Assembly: GCA_032716605.1 (NCBI GenBank)
Contig: CM064545.1
Location: forward strand, 12,666,452-12,730,451
Origin: Paralithodes platypus
Lineage: Eukaryota; Arthropoda; Malacostraca; Decapoda; Lithodidae
Length of the DNA stretch: 64,000 nucleotides
Reading direction: 5' to 3'
This document shows positions 22,806 to 33,592 of the stretch, piece after piece. The notes beneath the pieces were generated by a model that was not told the DNA's origin, searched no databases, and saw only the letters and a program-made list of their open reading frames with translations. Every line of letters begins with the position of its first letter. Positions within the stretch are counted from its first letter, which is position 1. A program made the position numbers and the translations under genes.

Positions 22806-24150
22806 TTTTTTTTTTCTATGTGATTGAGGGAGGCAAAAGGCATAACTGCCTATAGCGAGTGCCTCCCCCATAGTTGAAAGAGTGACAGGGCCAAAATCAA
22901 GGGACGTTCGAGCCAAAATGCTTGGACACACGGAGTTTGAAGCAATTTAAGTCATAGGAAGAGGGAAAGACTGATTCTGGGAGAGAGTTCCAGAGCTCAG
23001 CTGTTGAGTAGAAGAAAGTTTGAGAGTAACGTTTCACTCTTCGGTTGGAGAGTAGCACAGAGTAGGGGTGGGATTGAGTTGCAAGACGGGTACCACGTGC
23101 CCTACGTAAAGGAGGTGGTATGCACTGGGATAGCTCTGAGGAACACTGATTATTATAGTAGCGATAGAATAGCGAGAGAGATGCAACATTGCGGCGGAGA
23201 GAGAGAGAGATTGCAGAGAGTTGGTGAGTGGACGGGAGTTAATGATACGAAAGGCCTTCCTTTCAATTTTGTCTAGGAGAGCGGTGTGAGAGGAACCTCC
23301 CCACACATGTGAACAATACTCAATACAAGGGCGCACTATGCCCCTGTACAGAGCAAGAAGCTGTGCAGGGGAAAAGAACCCCCTAAGACGGTTGAGCACA
23401 CCCAGCTTCTGGGAGGCTGCCTTAGCAAGACTGGTAATATGGTCCTTCCAAATGAGAGCAGAAGAAAAAGAGACACCAAGAATATTGAGAGAAGATGAAG
23501 GGTTGAATTTTGTATTGTTGAAGAATAAGGGATAGTCCGCTGGGAGATCCTGACGGGTAGATAGATGGAGAAATTGGGGTTTGGAAGCATTAAAGTTAAC
23601 AAGGTTTTCTCTGCCCCAATTGGAAATAGTATTTAGATCAGAATTTAAGAGTACTATGGCTTCATTACGTTTGTCGTTGAGGGATTGCTGGCTGGGGCGT
23701 TCTGAAAAACTAATGGAGTAGTGCAAGGTTGAGTCGTCTGCGTATGAATGGATAGGAATTAAGGTACTGTTAAGGAGATCATTTATAAAAATTAGAAAGA
23801 GAATAGGAGATAGGACAGAGCCCTGAGGAACACCGGAGTTTATAGGGTGAGGAAGTGAACAATGGCCGTCCACAACCGCGGCTATGGAACGGCCGGAAAG
23901 GAAATTGGAGACAAAGGCACATATGGAGGGATAGAAACCGAAGGAGGGTAGTTTAGAAATTAAAGATTTATGCCAGACTCTATCGAAGGCTTTCGATATG
24001 TCTAGTGCAATAGAAAAAGTCTCACCGAAGTCCCGAAAGGAGGATGACCAAGAGTTAGTAAGATATGAAAGAAGATCACCAGTAGAGCGACCCTTAAGGA
24101 AGCCATACTGGCGATCTGAGAGCAGATTATGAGAAGAAAAATGCTTACAT
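22806..24150 (-). mobile_element. Jockey-like LINE, 5'-truncated, poly(A)-tailed
   Basis: Minus-strand insertion. The 3' end at 22806 carries an A run (a T run on the plus strand, about 22807-22816) as expected for Jockey-like LINEs. The 5' end is truncated in the RT at KHFSSHNLLSDRQYGF. It sits between copies one and two of the 91-bp array. No clean target-site duplication is seen. Confidence 0.9.
23034..24150 (-). CDS. Jockey-like reverse transcriptase, partial but mostly open
   Basis: About 372 codons uninterrupted. Motifs in order: RQYGFLKGRSTGDLLSYL, LDISKAFDRVWHKSLISKLP (palm Asp), NSGVPQGSVLSPILFLIFIN, HSYADDSTLHY (catalytic YADD near 23740), NILGVSFSSALIWKDHI, LLALYRGIVRPCIEYCSHVW and ALLDKIERKAFRIIN. 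It would copy LINE RNA at a nicked target. The endonuclease and RT N-terminus are lost by 5' truncation, and the last part (below 23034) is frameshifted, so it is not autonomous. The best preserved of the four Jockey-like copies here. Confidence 0.85.
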
Positions 24151-24589
24151 ACACCATACACCCATCTGTTTACTGATACTTGTGATACCTACTGTATATA
24201 CCTCCTCAACACATCAGTAGGTATCCTGTCTTGAAGTAATGGTCCCATTCACCCATATGTTTTCTGATACTTGTGATACCTACTGTATATACCTCCTCAA
24301 CACATCAGTAGGTATCCTGTCTTGAAGTAATGGTCCCATACATCCATCTGTTTACTGATACTTGTGATACCTACTGTATATACCTCCTCAACACATCAGT
24401 AGCTATCCTGTCTTGAAGTAATGGTCCCATACACCCATATGTTTACTGATACTTGTGATACCTACTGTATATTCCTCCTCAACACATCAGTAGGTATCCT
24501 GTCTTGAAGTAATGGTCCCATACATCCATCTCACCATTCTCATTTTTGTTTTTAATTTTGTTTTATGTTTATTTTCTTTATTTGCGAGT

Positions 24590-24880
24590 GAAGGTGGAGA
24601 CAAAAGGCAAAGCTGCCTGTAACAAGTGTCTCCCCCAAAGTTGAAAGAGTAACAGAGAGCCTAATTCAAGGTACGTTAGAGTCAAAATGACTGGACACAC
24701 GAAGTTTAAAGCAGTCTAAGTCATAGGGTTAAGGAAAGATTGATTGAGTGAGAGAGCTCCAGAGTTCACTTGTTGTGTAGAAGAATCTCCCACTCGCCGT
24801 ATGTACTGAGAGAGCTCTGAAGAATACTGATTGTTGTAATAGCAATAGAAGAGTGAAAGAGATGCAACATTGTGGCGTGT
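24590..24880 (-). pseudogene. Jockey-like LINE 3'-end fragment
   Basis: Minus-strand RHNVASLSLFYCYYNNQYSS, ELSQYIRRVGDSSTQQVNSG and the 3' UTR landmark GGCAGCTTTGCC match the C-terminus and 3' end of the LINE at 22806. About 290 bp, no RT core. Confidence 0.75.
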
Positions 24881-25084
24881 ACAAAGGAGTACAAAGGAAA
24901 TCAAACAACAACAGGTCTAGTGACCCTTCTACGCTGCTTGTCTTCCAAAACACTGAGGATCAAGTGTCCAAACAGTGGTTTAGAGTGGGTAAGGGAACAT
25001 TGGAAAGGGAACTACTGCCCTGGAACTAATGTCCGTGGCAGGATTAGGAAGTTAGTAGGGGACAGATGGGTTAGTAACTGAGGG

Positions 25085-26325
25085 GGAAATAAAAAAAAGT
25101 TATTAATTTACAAACGCAGTCAGTCGCGGGTTCGATGCAAGATATTTGGCTAGGCGAAGTTTTAATGAATCAACGGTGCTACAGTCTATAACGTCCCGGG
25201 GAAGCCCATTCCACAAGTTGACAACTCGATTGAAGAACAAATTCTTTGATACGTGTGAGTTAAAAGATTTACCAATAATTTACCAATAATTTACCAAAAA
25301 TTTAGCAGTTTCCCCGCGTGTAATTAGATTGGTCGATAGTGAAGTACTTACTACAGTTCATATTGTTGATGCCTTTGATGATTTTGAATACTTGAATTAT
25401 GTCTCCTCTTAATCTGCGCTGGGTTAAAGGAAACAGATTAAATTCTCTAAGACGTTCCTCGTATGGTTTGTTCTTTAGGCTAGGTATCATTTTGGTAACT
25501 CTACGTTGAACTCGTTCTAGCTTGTCTATATCTTTTTGGTAATAAGGGCACCAGGATTGAACGCAGTATTGCAGAAGAGGGCGGACTAAGGAATTGTAAA
25601 AGGTTAGGATAACTTCTTTGGATTTATGCTCAAATAACCTGCCTATAAAGCCAATTATTTTGTTTGCTTTCTTAACAACTTCTGAACATTGTTGACTCGT
25701 TTTTAGGTTACTCGATACTGTTACTCCCAGATCGGTTTCTCTGTTTACATTCTTAAGCTGAGTGCCATTCATCGAATAGTTTGCTTTCTCATTTTGGTAT
25801 CCGATATGTAGTACTTTACAGTACATTTATCCGCATTGAAACACATTTGCCAAATTTGGGCCCAACATGACAAACTTATCTAGACTGTGTTGCATATCGT
25901 CAACTTGTTCTTTTGAGAGTACGCTATTTGCAATTTTTGTATCGTCAGCAAATTTTGAGATTGTACAGGTGAGACCCTCATCTATGTCGTTGATGTAAAT
26001 TAGAAAGAGAATTGGTCCTAGTACCGATCCCTGGGGTACCCCGCTACTTACATTGGTCCATTTTGATGCCTTACCGTTTATGACTACTCTTTGCTTTCTG
26101 TCGCTGAGCCAATTTTCTATCCATTTCAACACACCGTCTTGTATTCCATGCGCTTTTAGTTTTAGCAGTAAACGTTTGTGGGGAACTTAGTCAAAGGCTT
26201 TTTGAAAATCAAGGTATATAATATCTACAGCTTTACTCTCATCGTAGAGGTTGAGGATATCGTGGAAGAAGTCTAAGAGGTTTGTTAATCAGGAACGTTT
26301 TTTACGAAAGCCGTGTTGAGTATCT
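25085..26325 (-). pseudogene. CR1-like LINE reverse transcriptase, 5'-truncated, frameshifted
   Basis: Two frames. The first (26132-25827 with upstream extension to about 26325) has IIYLDFQKAFD, WIENWLSDRKQRVVING, SSGVPQGSVLGPILFLIYIN and the catalytic FADDTKIANSVL. The second (25826-25302) has LHIGYQNEKANYSMNG, LGVTVSSNLKTSQQCSEVV, LVRPLLQYCVQSWCPYYQKD and LERVQRRVTKMIPSLKNKPY. The C-terminal TVDSLKLRLAKYLA and LTAFVN tail reaches about 25100. A stop follows AFD and a frameshift lies near 25827. The N-terminal part is lost and the break coincides with the TTAA MITE at 26330. Confidence 0.8.
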
Positions 26326-26329
26326 TTAA

Positions 26330-26809
26330 CACCTTACGAGCGGCCTATGCGGTTTATTTATGTGTACCGCACAGCGGGGTGTTTTTAGCCAAAATAGGGC
26401 TGTTTACGTGATCATTTTCATGCCTAAATAAGACCCAGAACGTAAAACAAGTACCTATCCCTGAAAGGGCATAAACAGAGCTTTCGAATGACACCATAAC
26501 GATCCTTGTATGATGGATAGTTTTCTTGCAATAACCGTGCAACGCGAGTGCAAAAAGCAGGTAATTCGGTACTTTCAGTACATAATTGAGTATGTAGCGA
26601 GTGAGAGAGGGAGGAGGGAGCTGAGATTTGTGTCAGTAGGTTCGCCGCGGTGGTCTGGAGCAGTCATACGCTCGCTAGTCTCCTGCCACCACTTGTCTCT
26701 CTCTCTCAGCCACATTACGTGCTGAAATTGCCACTCGAGTTATGTCGAGCGCCGCCACATAGTCCAGCTTTATTTAACTCGACTTATGTTGCTCGCCGCT
26801 AAATAAGGG
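26330..26809 (-). mobile_element. TTAA MITE, 480-bp family, copy E
   Basis: TTAA at 26326-26329 and 26810-26813, 480 bp, nearly identical to copies B and F. It lies between the truncated CR1-like LINE and the BEL-1 5' LTR, which starts only 4 bp beyond its TTAA. Confidence 0.9.
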
Positions 26810-26817
26810 TTAAGTAT

Positions 26818-27384
26818 TGTCGGGAATAGGGTAATGATCCCGACAGGTTTTGGTCCAATAGGACATTTGAATTTGGCGGTATTGTATCGCTTGTACGATT
26901 TCGGCTGGTTCTTTGTGTATTGTAGTTTATTCTTAAGTTAGGTTAAATATTAACTGTAATGTATAAATATCTACATCAGCTCTAGATGTATTATGAAACC
27001 AAGTTATGGGTTATAATTATTATGAGCCGGCAGCCATATGTAATTTCGCGAAGCGATCGGAGGCCGGCCCTTGAGTCTCTCAAACAACACCGTACAGTCA
27101 ACATCTCCTCCCCCGGCCCTGATTCAACCCACAGTTCACCATGTGCTACAACTACTAATAATATTAACAACAGTCCTACATCACCAGTCCTCTAAGCTAA
27201 GTTCATTGTATCGATATTGTATTATGTGAACATTCCTACATGTCATGCAATTGAACTAGCCGCGTGTGGGGGACTGGATTACACCCATCAACGAATACCT
27301 CGTTGGTAATTATATTATAACTATTTGTTGGGATATTTCATGTACCAGTGATATGTAATTTAACCTTTATCTAAATTCCCGATA
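26818..27384 (+). repeat. 5' LTR of BEL-1
   Basis: Begins TGTCGGGAATAGGG and ends AAATTCCCGATA, so the ends form an inverted repeat (TGTCGGGAAT against TATCGGGAAT). Same length as the 3' LTR. Confidence 0.95.
26962..26969 (+). promoter_or_regulatory. Candidate TATA box in BEL-1 LTR
   Basis: TATAAATA about 145 bp into the LTR, identical in the 3' LTR. Confidence 0.4.
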
Positions 27385-28211
27385 AATAATGGGGCTTCGT
27401 GCCCTTAGGCTTCCTTACCGTAGTACCGTTTTATTTGCTTCCTTGACGCTTGTGGGCTTACAAATGGCTGCCACCTCGCGCGTTGTTGGCCGACTGCCGT
27501 TCCCTAGTTTACACCCAGCTTCTTCCCTCGTGTTTTTTACCATTTAGGCGCCGTCTCTATCTTTTTTGGGACTAGATTCCAGGGTTTATTTGGGCGTGTG
27601 ATCCTTGGCGTTTTTTTGGTGGGTTAGCTGGGCTGGAGATTGGGGTTGGGGTAATTTAGTCGGGCGCCATTTCGCGCTCATAGGCTAGGCTAGGCAGTCT
27701 AGGCCTGCAGGTGTCTGTGGTGGCTTTTCATTTCGCTTTGGTGGTGTGCCTGTGGTGTTGCTTGTGTTTTGTCATTGTGGGACTCATTATTGATTATGCT
27801 GGTGGGGAGGGTTCTCATGTGACCTTTTATATTTAAATTTCATAATAGCCTAGGCCTAGTTGCTTAAAGTGGCGGTCATGAGTGTCGGTCTTTGTTAATT
27901 CCTAAGCGATTGACGGTTAATAGTCAGACCTCATGATTGTAGCTTAACCAACTAGGCTTACCTATAAAGGGCTTACAATAATTAGTGCTTCACCTTACCC
28001 TTTCTTTTAATGGATTTAGTGTTTAATTCTTTTGTCTAGTTAGATCATTTCCTTTCGATAGTTTATATTAAGGGGGGATGTAAGTATTATGTAATTCTTT
28101 TTTAGTAAATTTCTTAAGTAATGGGGGTTTGCCGCTGTTGATTCCTAAGCGATTAACGGTTTGTAGTCTGACCTCATTGTAGTTTAAGTTGCTTAAAATT
28201 AGACCTTAAAG
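27385..28211 (+). other. BEL-1 leader with candidate primer-binding site and internal direct repeat
   Basis: TGGGGCTTCGTGCCC starts 6 bp past the LTR and is a candidate primer-binding site. A direct repeat of about 60 bp, with landmarks GATTCCTAAGCGATTAACGG and GTCTGACCTCA, occurs near 27895-27955 and again near 28138-28195. No ORF precedes gag. Confidence 0.6.
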
Positions 28212-30296
28212 ATGACAGATTTAAAGAAACTTAAGATTCTTAAGGGAGGGATGAAGGGAAGTTTAAATAGATGTTTAAGAGATCTTGATGAATTTTTAAT
28301 AAGTGCTACGGCTGATCAAATTAAAGGTAAATTTGCTACTGTTACTAAATCGCTAGCTACTTATGATAGTTATGCTCAGCAGGTATATGGTTTATTGACA
28401 GTTACTGACGATGTGGAAGAAGAAATGTCGGCAGATCTTGAGTACTTTGAGAATGTTAATACAGCCTTAGCCAGACTATCTTCCACCCAAGAATCAACCT
28501 CTGTTAAGGATACCGGTACACCAAAGGCGACTGGTTTTAACCTGCCGAAGCTTACTTTGCCTACCTTTTCCGGGGATTCGGCTACCTGGACTGGATTTTG
28601 GGATATTTTTGAGTGTTCCGTCCATCAGAATAAAACACTCACATCCATCCAAAGGTTCACATATCTCCGTGGTCAATTGAAAGGGGAGGCATTGAAGTTG
28701 GTCGATGGGTACAAGCTAGAAGCTACAAGCTACGAGTATGCAGTGGAGTTGCTGAAGAGAACTTACGGGAGAGTGGAAGTCATTAAGACCGCTTTAATTA
28801 CCAAATTCTTCACACTAGATCCTCCATCCTATGATGTGGCGGACCTAAAGGAGTACTATGCCTCCTTTGAGAGCCTCCTCCGATCTATGGAGACAATGGC
28901 CGTCACCAAGGAGGAGATATTTAGTGTGAATATCTTGAATAAGATACCCTCTCCCCTAAGGGAAATCTTACGACGACAACTAAGCGACTCTCCACTAAAC
29001 TTGGAAGCGTTGGTGCAGGTGTACCAGACTGAAGTCTTCAATATGGAGAGTACTGGACACTACCGACAAGTGGAGATGTCGCCATCTACTGCAGCTTTCC
29101 CGGTACAGACTTCTCCTAAACAGAAAAGGCCAATTTCATTAGGTTGTAAGTTGTGCAGTGTCCACAGTCATCTGTGGTATCAGTGTCCTAAGTATCCTAA
29201 GGCTACACAGAAGATTAGCAAGGCTAAATCGCTTAAGTTATGTACCAGCTGTCTGGCAAGAGACCACTTCAACAGTACCTGCACCAATTCCTACATCAAA
29301 CCTTGTAAGTATTGCAAGGGGAAACATTGGTTTTCCCTTTGCACCCAGTCTGATCGGCACGACGGCAAAGAAAAGGGGAGAACCCCAAAAGAGTCACATG
29401 AGAAAGGTAAGAGCGAGGGTGATAAAGTATCTGCCATGTCCTTTGCTTCTCGAGAATGTCAATTGCTTCCTACTATGATGCTGCCAGTAGTGGGGAGTAA
29501 TAATAATACTATAATGACGCGCACCTTACTTGACCAGTGCTCACAGAGGTCATTCGTTCTGCGGTCATCATTACCCCAGCTCAAGTGTACCAGCAAGGGT
29601 CAAGAGAATTTGCGTCTCCATGGTTTCACTGGTGAAATAGATTCCAGTGACTATGATATTGTGGAGATTTCATATGTTTATAGAAAAAAGGTATGTCCCA
29701 TCAAGGCTGTTGTGGTCGACACACTACCCAGTTTCTATATAGCATCAGAGATTCAACCACATTTGAAATATCTCAGAAGCAAGGGTTATAAACTGGCTGA
29801 TGATCAACTCTCTGCTAACAATGGTATTATGCTACTGGTCGGAGCTGATTATTACTACGACCTGGTTCACCCTGGATATCGGCGGGTAGATAAGCTAATA
29901 ACGCTCCCCACGATCCAAGGGTATGCCATTTATGGATCCTATGCCACTTCCTCTAAAGACACACAGGTGGAGGTGGTTACGGTTCTCAAGGTAGCAGTAA
30001 GCCCCATAGATAAATATATTAGGCCAAATGTGCCTGATAATACATGTACTGAAATAGATAAGCTATGGGACTTGGACAATATTGGAATTGACCCACATGA
30101 ACTTGATCGTGAGTCCAAGCTAGCGTTAAGCTCGTATGAAGAGACTGTAACGTATGACTCTGGCAGAGGTCAGTATGTGGTAAGGCTCCCTTGGAATGAT
30201 AAGAGTAAATTACCTACTAATTTCCATCTAGCACTTGGTAGGTTACGTGGCCTTCAGAAGCAGTTTGTCAAGGATCCAAGTTATTGCGAGACTTAG
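28212..30296 (+). CDS. BEL-1 gag-protease part of the polyprotein
   Basis: ATG at 28212 opens 694 codons. Gag: a helical N-terminus, then LPKLTLPTFSGDSATWTGFW and FTYLRGQLKGEAL, hallmark of BEL/Pao gag (DUF1759). Three zinc knuckles follow: CKLCSVHSHLWYQC, CTSCLARDHFNSTC and CKYCKGKHWFSLC. The aspartic protease has RTLLDQCSQRSF with the catalytic Asp. The linker ends with LGRLRGLQKQF. A TAG at 30294-30296 ends the frame, but the same frame continues immediately into RT. The stop lies between protease linker and RT and looks like a point mutation, since BEL-2 lacks a stop at this site. Confidence 0.92.
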   Translation: MTDLKKLKILKGGMKGSLNRCLRDLDEFLISATADQIKGKFATVTKSLATYDSYAQQVYGLLTVTDDVEEEMSADLEYFENVNTALARLSSTQESTSVKDTGTPKATGFNLPKLTLPTFSGDSATWTGFWDIFECSVHQNKTLTSIQRFTYLRGQLKGEALKLVDGYKLEATSYEYAVELLKRTYGRVEVIKTALITKFFTLDPPSYDVADLKEYYASFESLLRSMETMAVTKEEIFSVNILNKIPSPLREILRRQLSDSPLNLEALVQVYQTEVFNMESTGHYRQVEMSPSTAAFPVQTSPKQKRPISLGCKLCSVHSHLWYQCPKYPKATQKISKAKSLKLCTSCLARDHFNSTCTNSYIKPCKYCKGKHWFSLCTQSDRHDGKEKGRTPKESHEKGKSEGDKVSAMSFASRECQLLPTMMLPVVGSNNNTIMTRTLLDQCSQRSFVLRSSLPQLKCTSKGQENLRLHGFTGEIDSSDYDIVEISYVYRKKVCPIKAVVVDTLPSFYIASEIQPHLKYLRSKGYKLADDQLSANNGIMLLVGADYYYDLVHPGYRRVDKLITLPTIQGYAIYGSYATSSKDTQVEVVTVLKVAVSPIDKYIRPNVPDNTCTEIDKLWDLDNIGIDPHELDRESKLALSSYEETVTYDSGRGQYVVRLPWNDKSKLPTNFHLALGRLRGLQKQFVKDPSYCET

Positions 30297-31655
30297 GCGG
30301 CAGTTTTGGCCGAGCAGGTACAACGTGGATTTGTGGAGAGAGTAGATCTCAGTGAATATGGGGATGACATCCATTACCTTGCTCACCATGGGATTAAAAA
30401 GGACAGTTCCACCACTCCTGTTCGTATTGTGTATGACTGCTCTGCTAAATCCAGTGATCGCTCCTATAGTCTGAATGATTGTCTGTACACGGGTCCGTCC
30501 CTGGTCTCTGATCTAGCGCAAATTGTGTTGCGCTTCAGATGTCATAAGTTTGCATGGGTCGCCGATATTGAGAAGGCCTTCCTGATGCTTCAACTCCATC
30601 GTGAAGACAGGGACTCGACAAGATTTTTATGGCCGCGGGACCCAATGGATCTAGATTCAGAGTATCTGGTCTACAGGTTCAGAGTCGTCTTATTCGGGGC
30701 GACCTGTTCCCAGTTCCTTCTCAACACTACTATCTTGCATCATCTTGAGGAGGCTGGACTAGATCCTGACTTCAAGAATGAGATCAAGAATGGGATCTAT
30801 GTGGACAATCTTCAAGGCACCGGAGACAATGAAGATTTATTGCTCAAGAGATGCTGGGAGATCCGTGATATATTTGCCAAGGCTCATTTATACTTAAAAG
30901 AATGGGCCACTAATAGTGATCTTTTGAAAGGTCAATTTGCTTCTGACGGTGTAGCTACTGAGAATAGTGAGGTAAAGTTTTTAGGCCACAAATGGGACAC
31001 TACCACAGATTGTATATCCTTCTGTCACACCCCATGCGGCAGTGAGCTTATGACCAAGCGAAACTGCTTAAGCTTGTCAGCGAGGTTGTTTGATCCCCTA
31101 GGTTTTTTGCTGCCTGTTACAATCCGTGCTCGTATGTTTTTACAGCATCTGTGGCGGTTAAAACTAGATTGGGACACGCCCCTCCCGATTGAGTTGCAGG
31201 ATACTTGGCGGTTGATTCGGTCGGACCTTTCTGCATGTTGCGAGGTCCAACTTCCTCGTCAGGTTATTAGTGGTCACCAGGTGGATCTACATGCCTTTTC
31301 TGATTCTAGTAATAGTGCGTACGGTACTGCCATATACATATGTAATGGTAGTGAAGCGACACTGGCTATAGCGAAGGCTAAAGTAGCCCCTATAAAGAAG
31401 ATTACAGTTCCTAAATTAGAACTTACTGCATTGCTTCTGTCTGCTCGTCTAATAAAGTTTACACTGGATGCTTATACAGACATACTACAGATTAATAACG
31501 TCTATGTCTGGAGCGACAGTCAAATAGCGCTTTCATGGGTACACAGCCAGAAAGTGTTACCTGTTTATGTTTCTAATCGCACTGATGAGATTCATAACTT
31601 AGTTCCTACAGCTACATTTCGCTATGTGAGCACCAGGGATAACCCAGTGACATAA
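30297..31655 (+). CDS. BEL-1 reverse transcriptase and RNase H
   Basis: Continues the gag frame after the TAG. RT motifs: PVRIVYDCSAKSS, SLNDCLYTGPSLVSDL, VADIEKAFLMLQLHREDRD (first catalytic Asp), FRVVLFGATCSQFLLN, and the catalytic box YVDN rather than YVDD, as in BEL-2. RNase H shows HAFSDSSNSAYGTAIY, VPKLELTALLLSARL and YVWSDSQIALSWV, giving the D-E-D triad. It ends at a TAA (31653-31655) caused by a 1-nt shift; the downstream frame is entered at about 31649. There is no ATG at its start because it belongs to one polyprotein. Confidence 0.92.
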   Translation, partial: AAVLAEQVQRGFVERVDLSEYGDDIHYLAHHGIKKDSSTTPVRIVYDCSAKSSDRSYSLNDCLYTGPSLVSDLAQIVLRFRCHKFAWVADIEKAFLMLQLHREDRDSTRFLWPRDPMDLDSEYLVYRFRVVLFGATCSQFLLNTTILHHLEEAGLDPDFKNEIKNGIYVDNLQGTGDNEDLLLKRCWEIRDIFAKAHLYLKEWATNSDLLKGQFASDGVATENSEVKFLGHKWDTTTDCISFCHTPCGSELMTKRNCLSLSARLFDPLGFLLPVTIRARMFLQHLWRLKLDWDTPLPIELQDTWRLIRSDLSACCEVQLPRQVISGHQVDLHAFSDSSNSAYGTAIYICNGSEATLAIAKAKVAPIKKITVPKLELTALLLSARLIKFTLDAYTDILQINNVYVWSDSQIALSWVHSQKVLPVYVSNRTDEIHNLVPTATFRYVSTRDNPVT

Positions 31656-33541
31656 TTTCCCGGGGGATCTCGGCACAGCAGTTCATGTCTTCCTCTATTT
31701 GGTGGCATGGACCTCCATGGCTTACATCTCCAACTGAGTGGCCTCAGGATTTCAGGGAATACATATCTGATCCTTCAAGTCGGCCCCAAGATGATGTGTT
31801 AAGTAGTTCGAATGTGAGTACTACACATCAGGATAACAAGTTGGTAGAGTGGGAACGTTACGGCAGCTATGATCAAGTAATACGGGTATTTGCATGGATA
31901 TACCGATTCATTAACAACATGAGAAGTCGGGCTCACGGGTCTTTCCTTAGTGAAGATTCGAAGCATATCAGACTCCATGAATTGAGATCAGCAGAAGCAA
32001 AACTAATATGTTTAGTACAAAAGGAATCTTATCCTACTGAACATCAAATCCTGAGCAAGGAGTCAAAGGCCAAACCCTCAAACTTAATGAGGCAGCTAGG
32101 TTTATATATGGAAGGAGGCATAATTAAGTGTAGAGGCAGGATACAAAAGGCGGACATTATTGATTCTGCAAAATATCCTGTCCTCCTTAGCTCCTCTCAT
32201 TTGATTACCAAAATGTTGATTCGCCAATGCCATCGGACCTGCCTACATTTTGGCGTAAATTATGTTCTGGCGTATATGCGACAACGTTGGTGGATCCCTA
32301 AGATGCGACAAGCAATTAAAGGGATCCACAATAGCTGTACTATCTGTAAAAGATTACAGGGTAAGCCTTACTCCCCAGTAGATCTACCTCCCTTGCCTGA
32401 GTTCAGGGTACAAAGGACTGAACCATTTCAGGTAACCGGGGTAGACTACACCGGAGCGATTCATGTTAGAGAATCGCCCGGTAATATCATAAAGGTATAT
32501 GCCGTCCTATTCACATGTGCGGTAACCAGAGCGATTCATATTGAATTGATTGACGACCTATCCAGTGAGGGGTTTTTGCATACTCTAAGACGCTTTGCAG
32601 GCCGCAATGGTTTCCCTCAAATTGTTATGAGCGATAATGCGACTTGTTTTGTCGGGGCCTCTAAATATCTCCAGAGTTTAATGGATGACCCGCAGGTTGT
32701 GGCTACCCTCACGGGAAAGGGTTGTCAATGGAGATTTATACCAGCACGTGCACCATGGTTCGGGGCGATTTGGGAGAGAACAATCGGTATCGTCAAATCT
32801 GCCTTGAAGAAGGTATTAGGAAGGGCACTGGTGACCAGACGGGAGTTGCAAACCATCTTAATAGAGATTGAGATGTTAGTCAACGACAGGCCCTTGACCT
32901 ATACCTCGGCAGATGTTGATGACCTCTTACCCATTTCGCCTTCCATGATGACACGTGGACGAACCCTTAATACCTTTCCTAGATCGTCCGTAAATGACGA
33001 AGATCTGCATGACCCTACGTTCGGCAATGCTGACGCCACACGTCGTCGATTCCAGTATGTAAACAAGGTGTCCGACGATCTATGGAAACGGTGGACCCAA
33101 GAATATTTGCTGTCTCTTCGCGAGCGTCACTCTCATAAGATCAAAGGGACGAATCAACGATGGCCTCGTATCGGGGATATCGTCCTGATTCATGATGAGC
33201 GTCCTAGGTTATTTTGGAAGCTTGGGAGGATTATCGATTTGTTCCAGGGCATTGATGGTCTTATAAGGGTTGCTAAAATACGAACTTCGACTGGGGTTAC
33301 TACTCGCCCAGTCGTAAGGTTATATCCCTTGGAGCAGGATGTAGAACTGCCGGATTATCCTGGCGTCTCTACTGATACCCCTCCGCGGGAGAGTGCTGGT
33401 GACAGTGCTCCTCAAGGTGGGGCAGCTGATGATGAGAAGGATGATCCTCCTCAGGCTTCAGGTGGCGCTCGTCCCAAAAGGAGGACGGCTATGAGTTCCG
33501 TGGATCTTTGGAGATCAAAGATCCAACAAGGTGATCTTTGA
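31649..33541 (+). CDS. BEL-1 integrase part of the polyprotein
   Basis: Begins in the shifted frame with IISRGISAQQFMSSSIWWHG. The zinc-binding domain is H..H..C..C: RQCHRTCLHFGVNY ... SCTICKRLQGK. The catalytic core is DDE: GVDYTGAIHV, IVMSDNATCFVG and WERTIGIVKSALKK. The C-terminal domain has IGDIVLIHDERPRLFWKLGR and VVRLYPLE, followed by an acidic tail and VDLWRSKIQQGDL. It would insert the cDNA into chromosomal DNA. The frame is open to the stop at 33539-33541, about 50 bp before the 3' LTR. Confidence 0.92.
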   Translation, partial: DIISRGISAQQFMSSSIWWHGPPWLTSPTEWPQDFREYISDPSSRPQDDVLSSSNVSTTHQDNKLVEWERYGSYDQVIRVFAWIYRFINNMRSRAHGSFLSEDSKHIRLHELRSAEAKLICLVQKESYPTEHQILSKESKAKPSNLMRQLGLYMEGGIIKCRGRIQKADIIDSAKYPVLLSSSHLITKMLIRQCHRTCLHFGVNYVLAYMRQRWWIPKMRQAIKGIHNSCTICKRLQGKPYSPVDLPPLPEFRVQRTEPFQVTGVDYTGAIHVRESPGNIIKVYAVLFTCAVTRAIHIELIDDLSSEGFLHTLRRFAGRNGFPQIVMSDNATCFVGASKYLQSLMDDPQVVATLTGKGCQWRFIPARAPWFGAIWERTIGIVKSALKKVLGRALVTRRELQTILIEIEMLVNDRPLTYTSADVDDLLPISPSMMTRGRTLNTFPRSSVNDEDLHDPTFGNADATRRRFQYVNKVSDDLWKRWTQEYLLSLRERHSHKIKGTNQRWPRIGDIVLIHDERPRLFWKLGRIIDLFQGIDGLIRVAKIRTSTGVTTRPVVRLYPLEQDVELPDYPGVSTDTPPRESAGDSAPQGGAADDEKDDPPQASGGARPKRRTAMSSVDLWRSKIQQGDL

Positions 33542-33592
33542 CTTCGATGTCCTTTTTTTGTTCCTGTATATCATTTTTGGTGGCGGGCAATA

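Larger units (their letters stand above)
22725..24535. repeat. 91-bp tandem array, five copies, interrupted by a LINE
   Basis: The unit includes GTTTACTGATACTTGTGATA, CCTCCTCAACACATCAG and CTTGAAGTAATGGTCCCATA. The first copy (22725-22805) is separated from four regular copies (24160-24535, period 91 bp) by the LINE at 22806-24150, so the array predates that insertion. Confidence 0.9.

Noticed and set aside
30294..30296. Programmed readthrough of the BEL-1 TAG
   Set aside because: It lies between protease linker and RT rather than at the gag boundary, and BEL-2 has no stop at the matching site.
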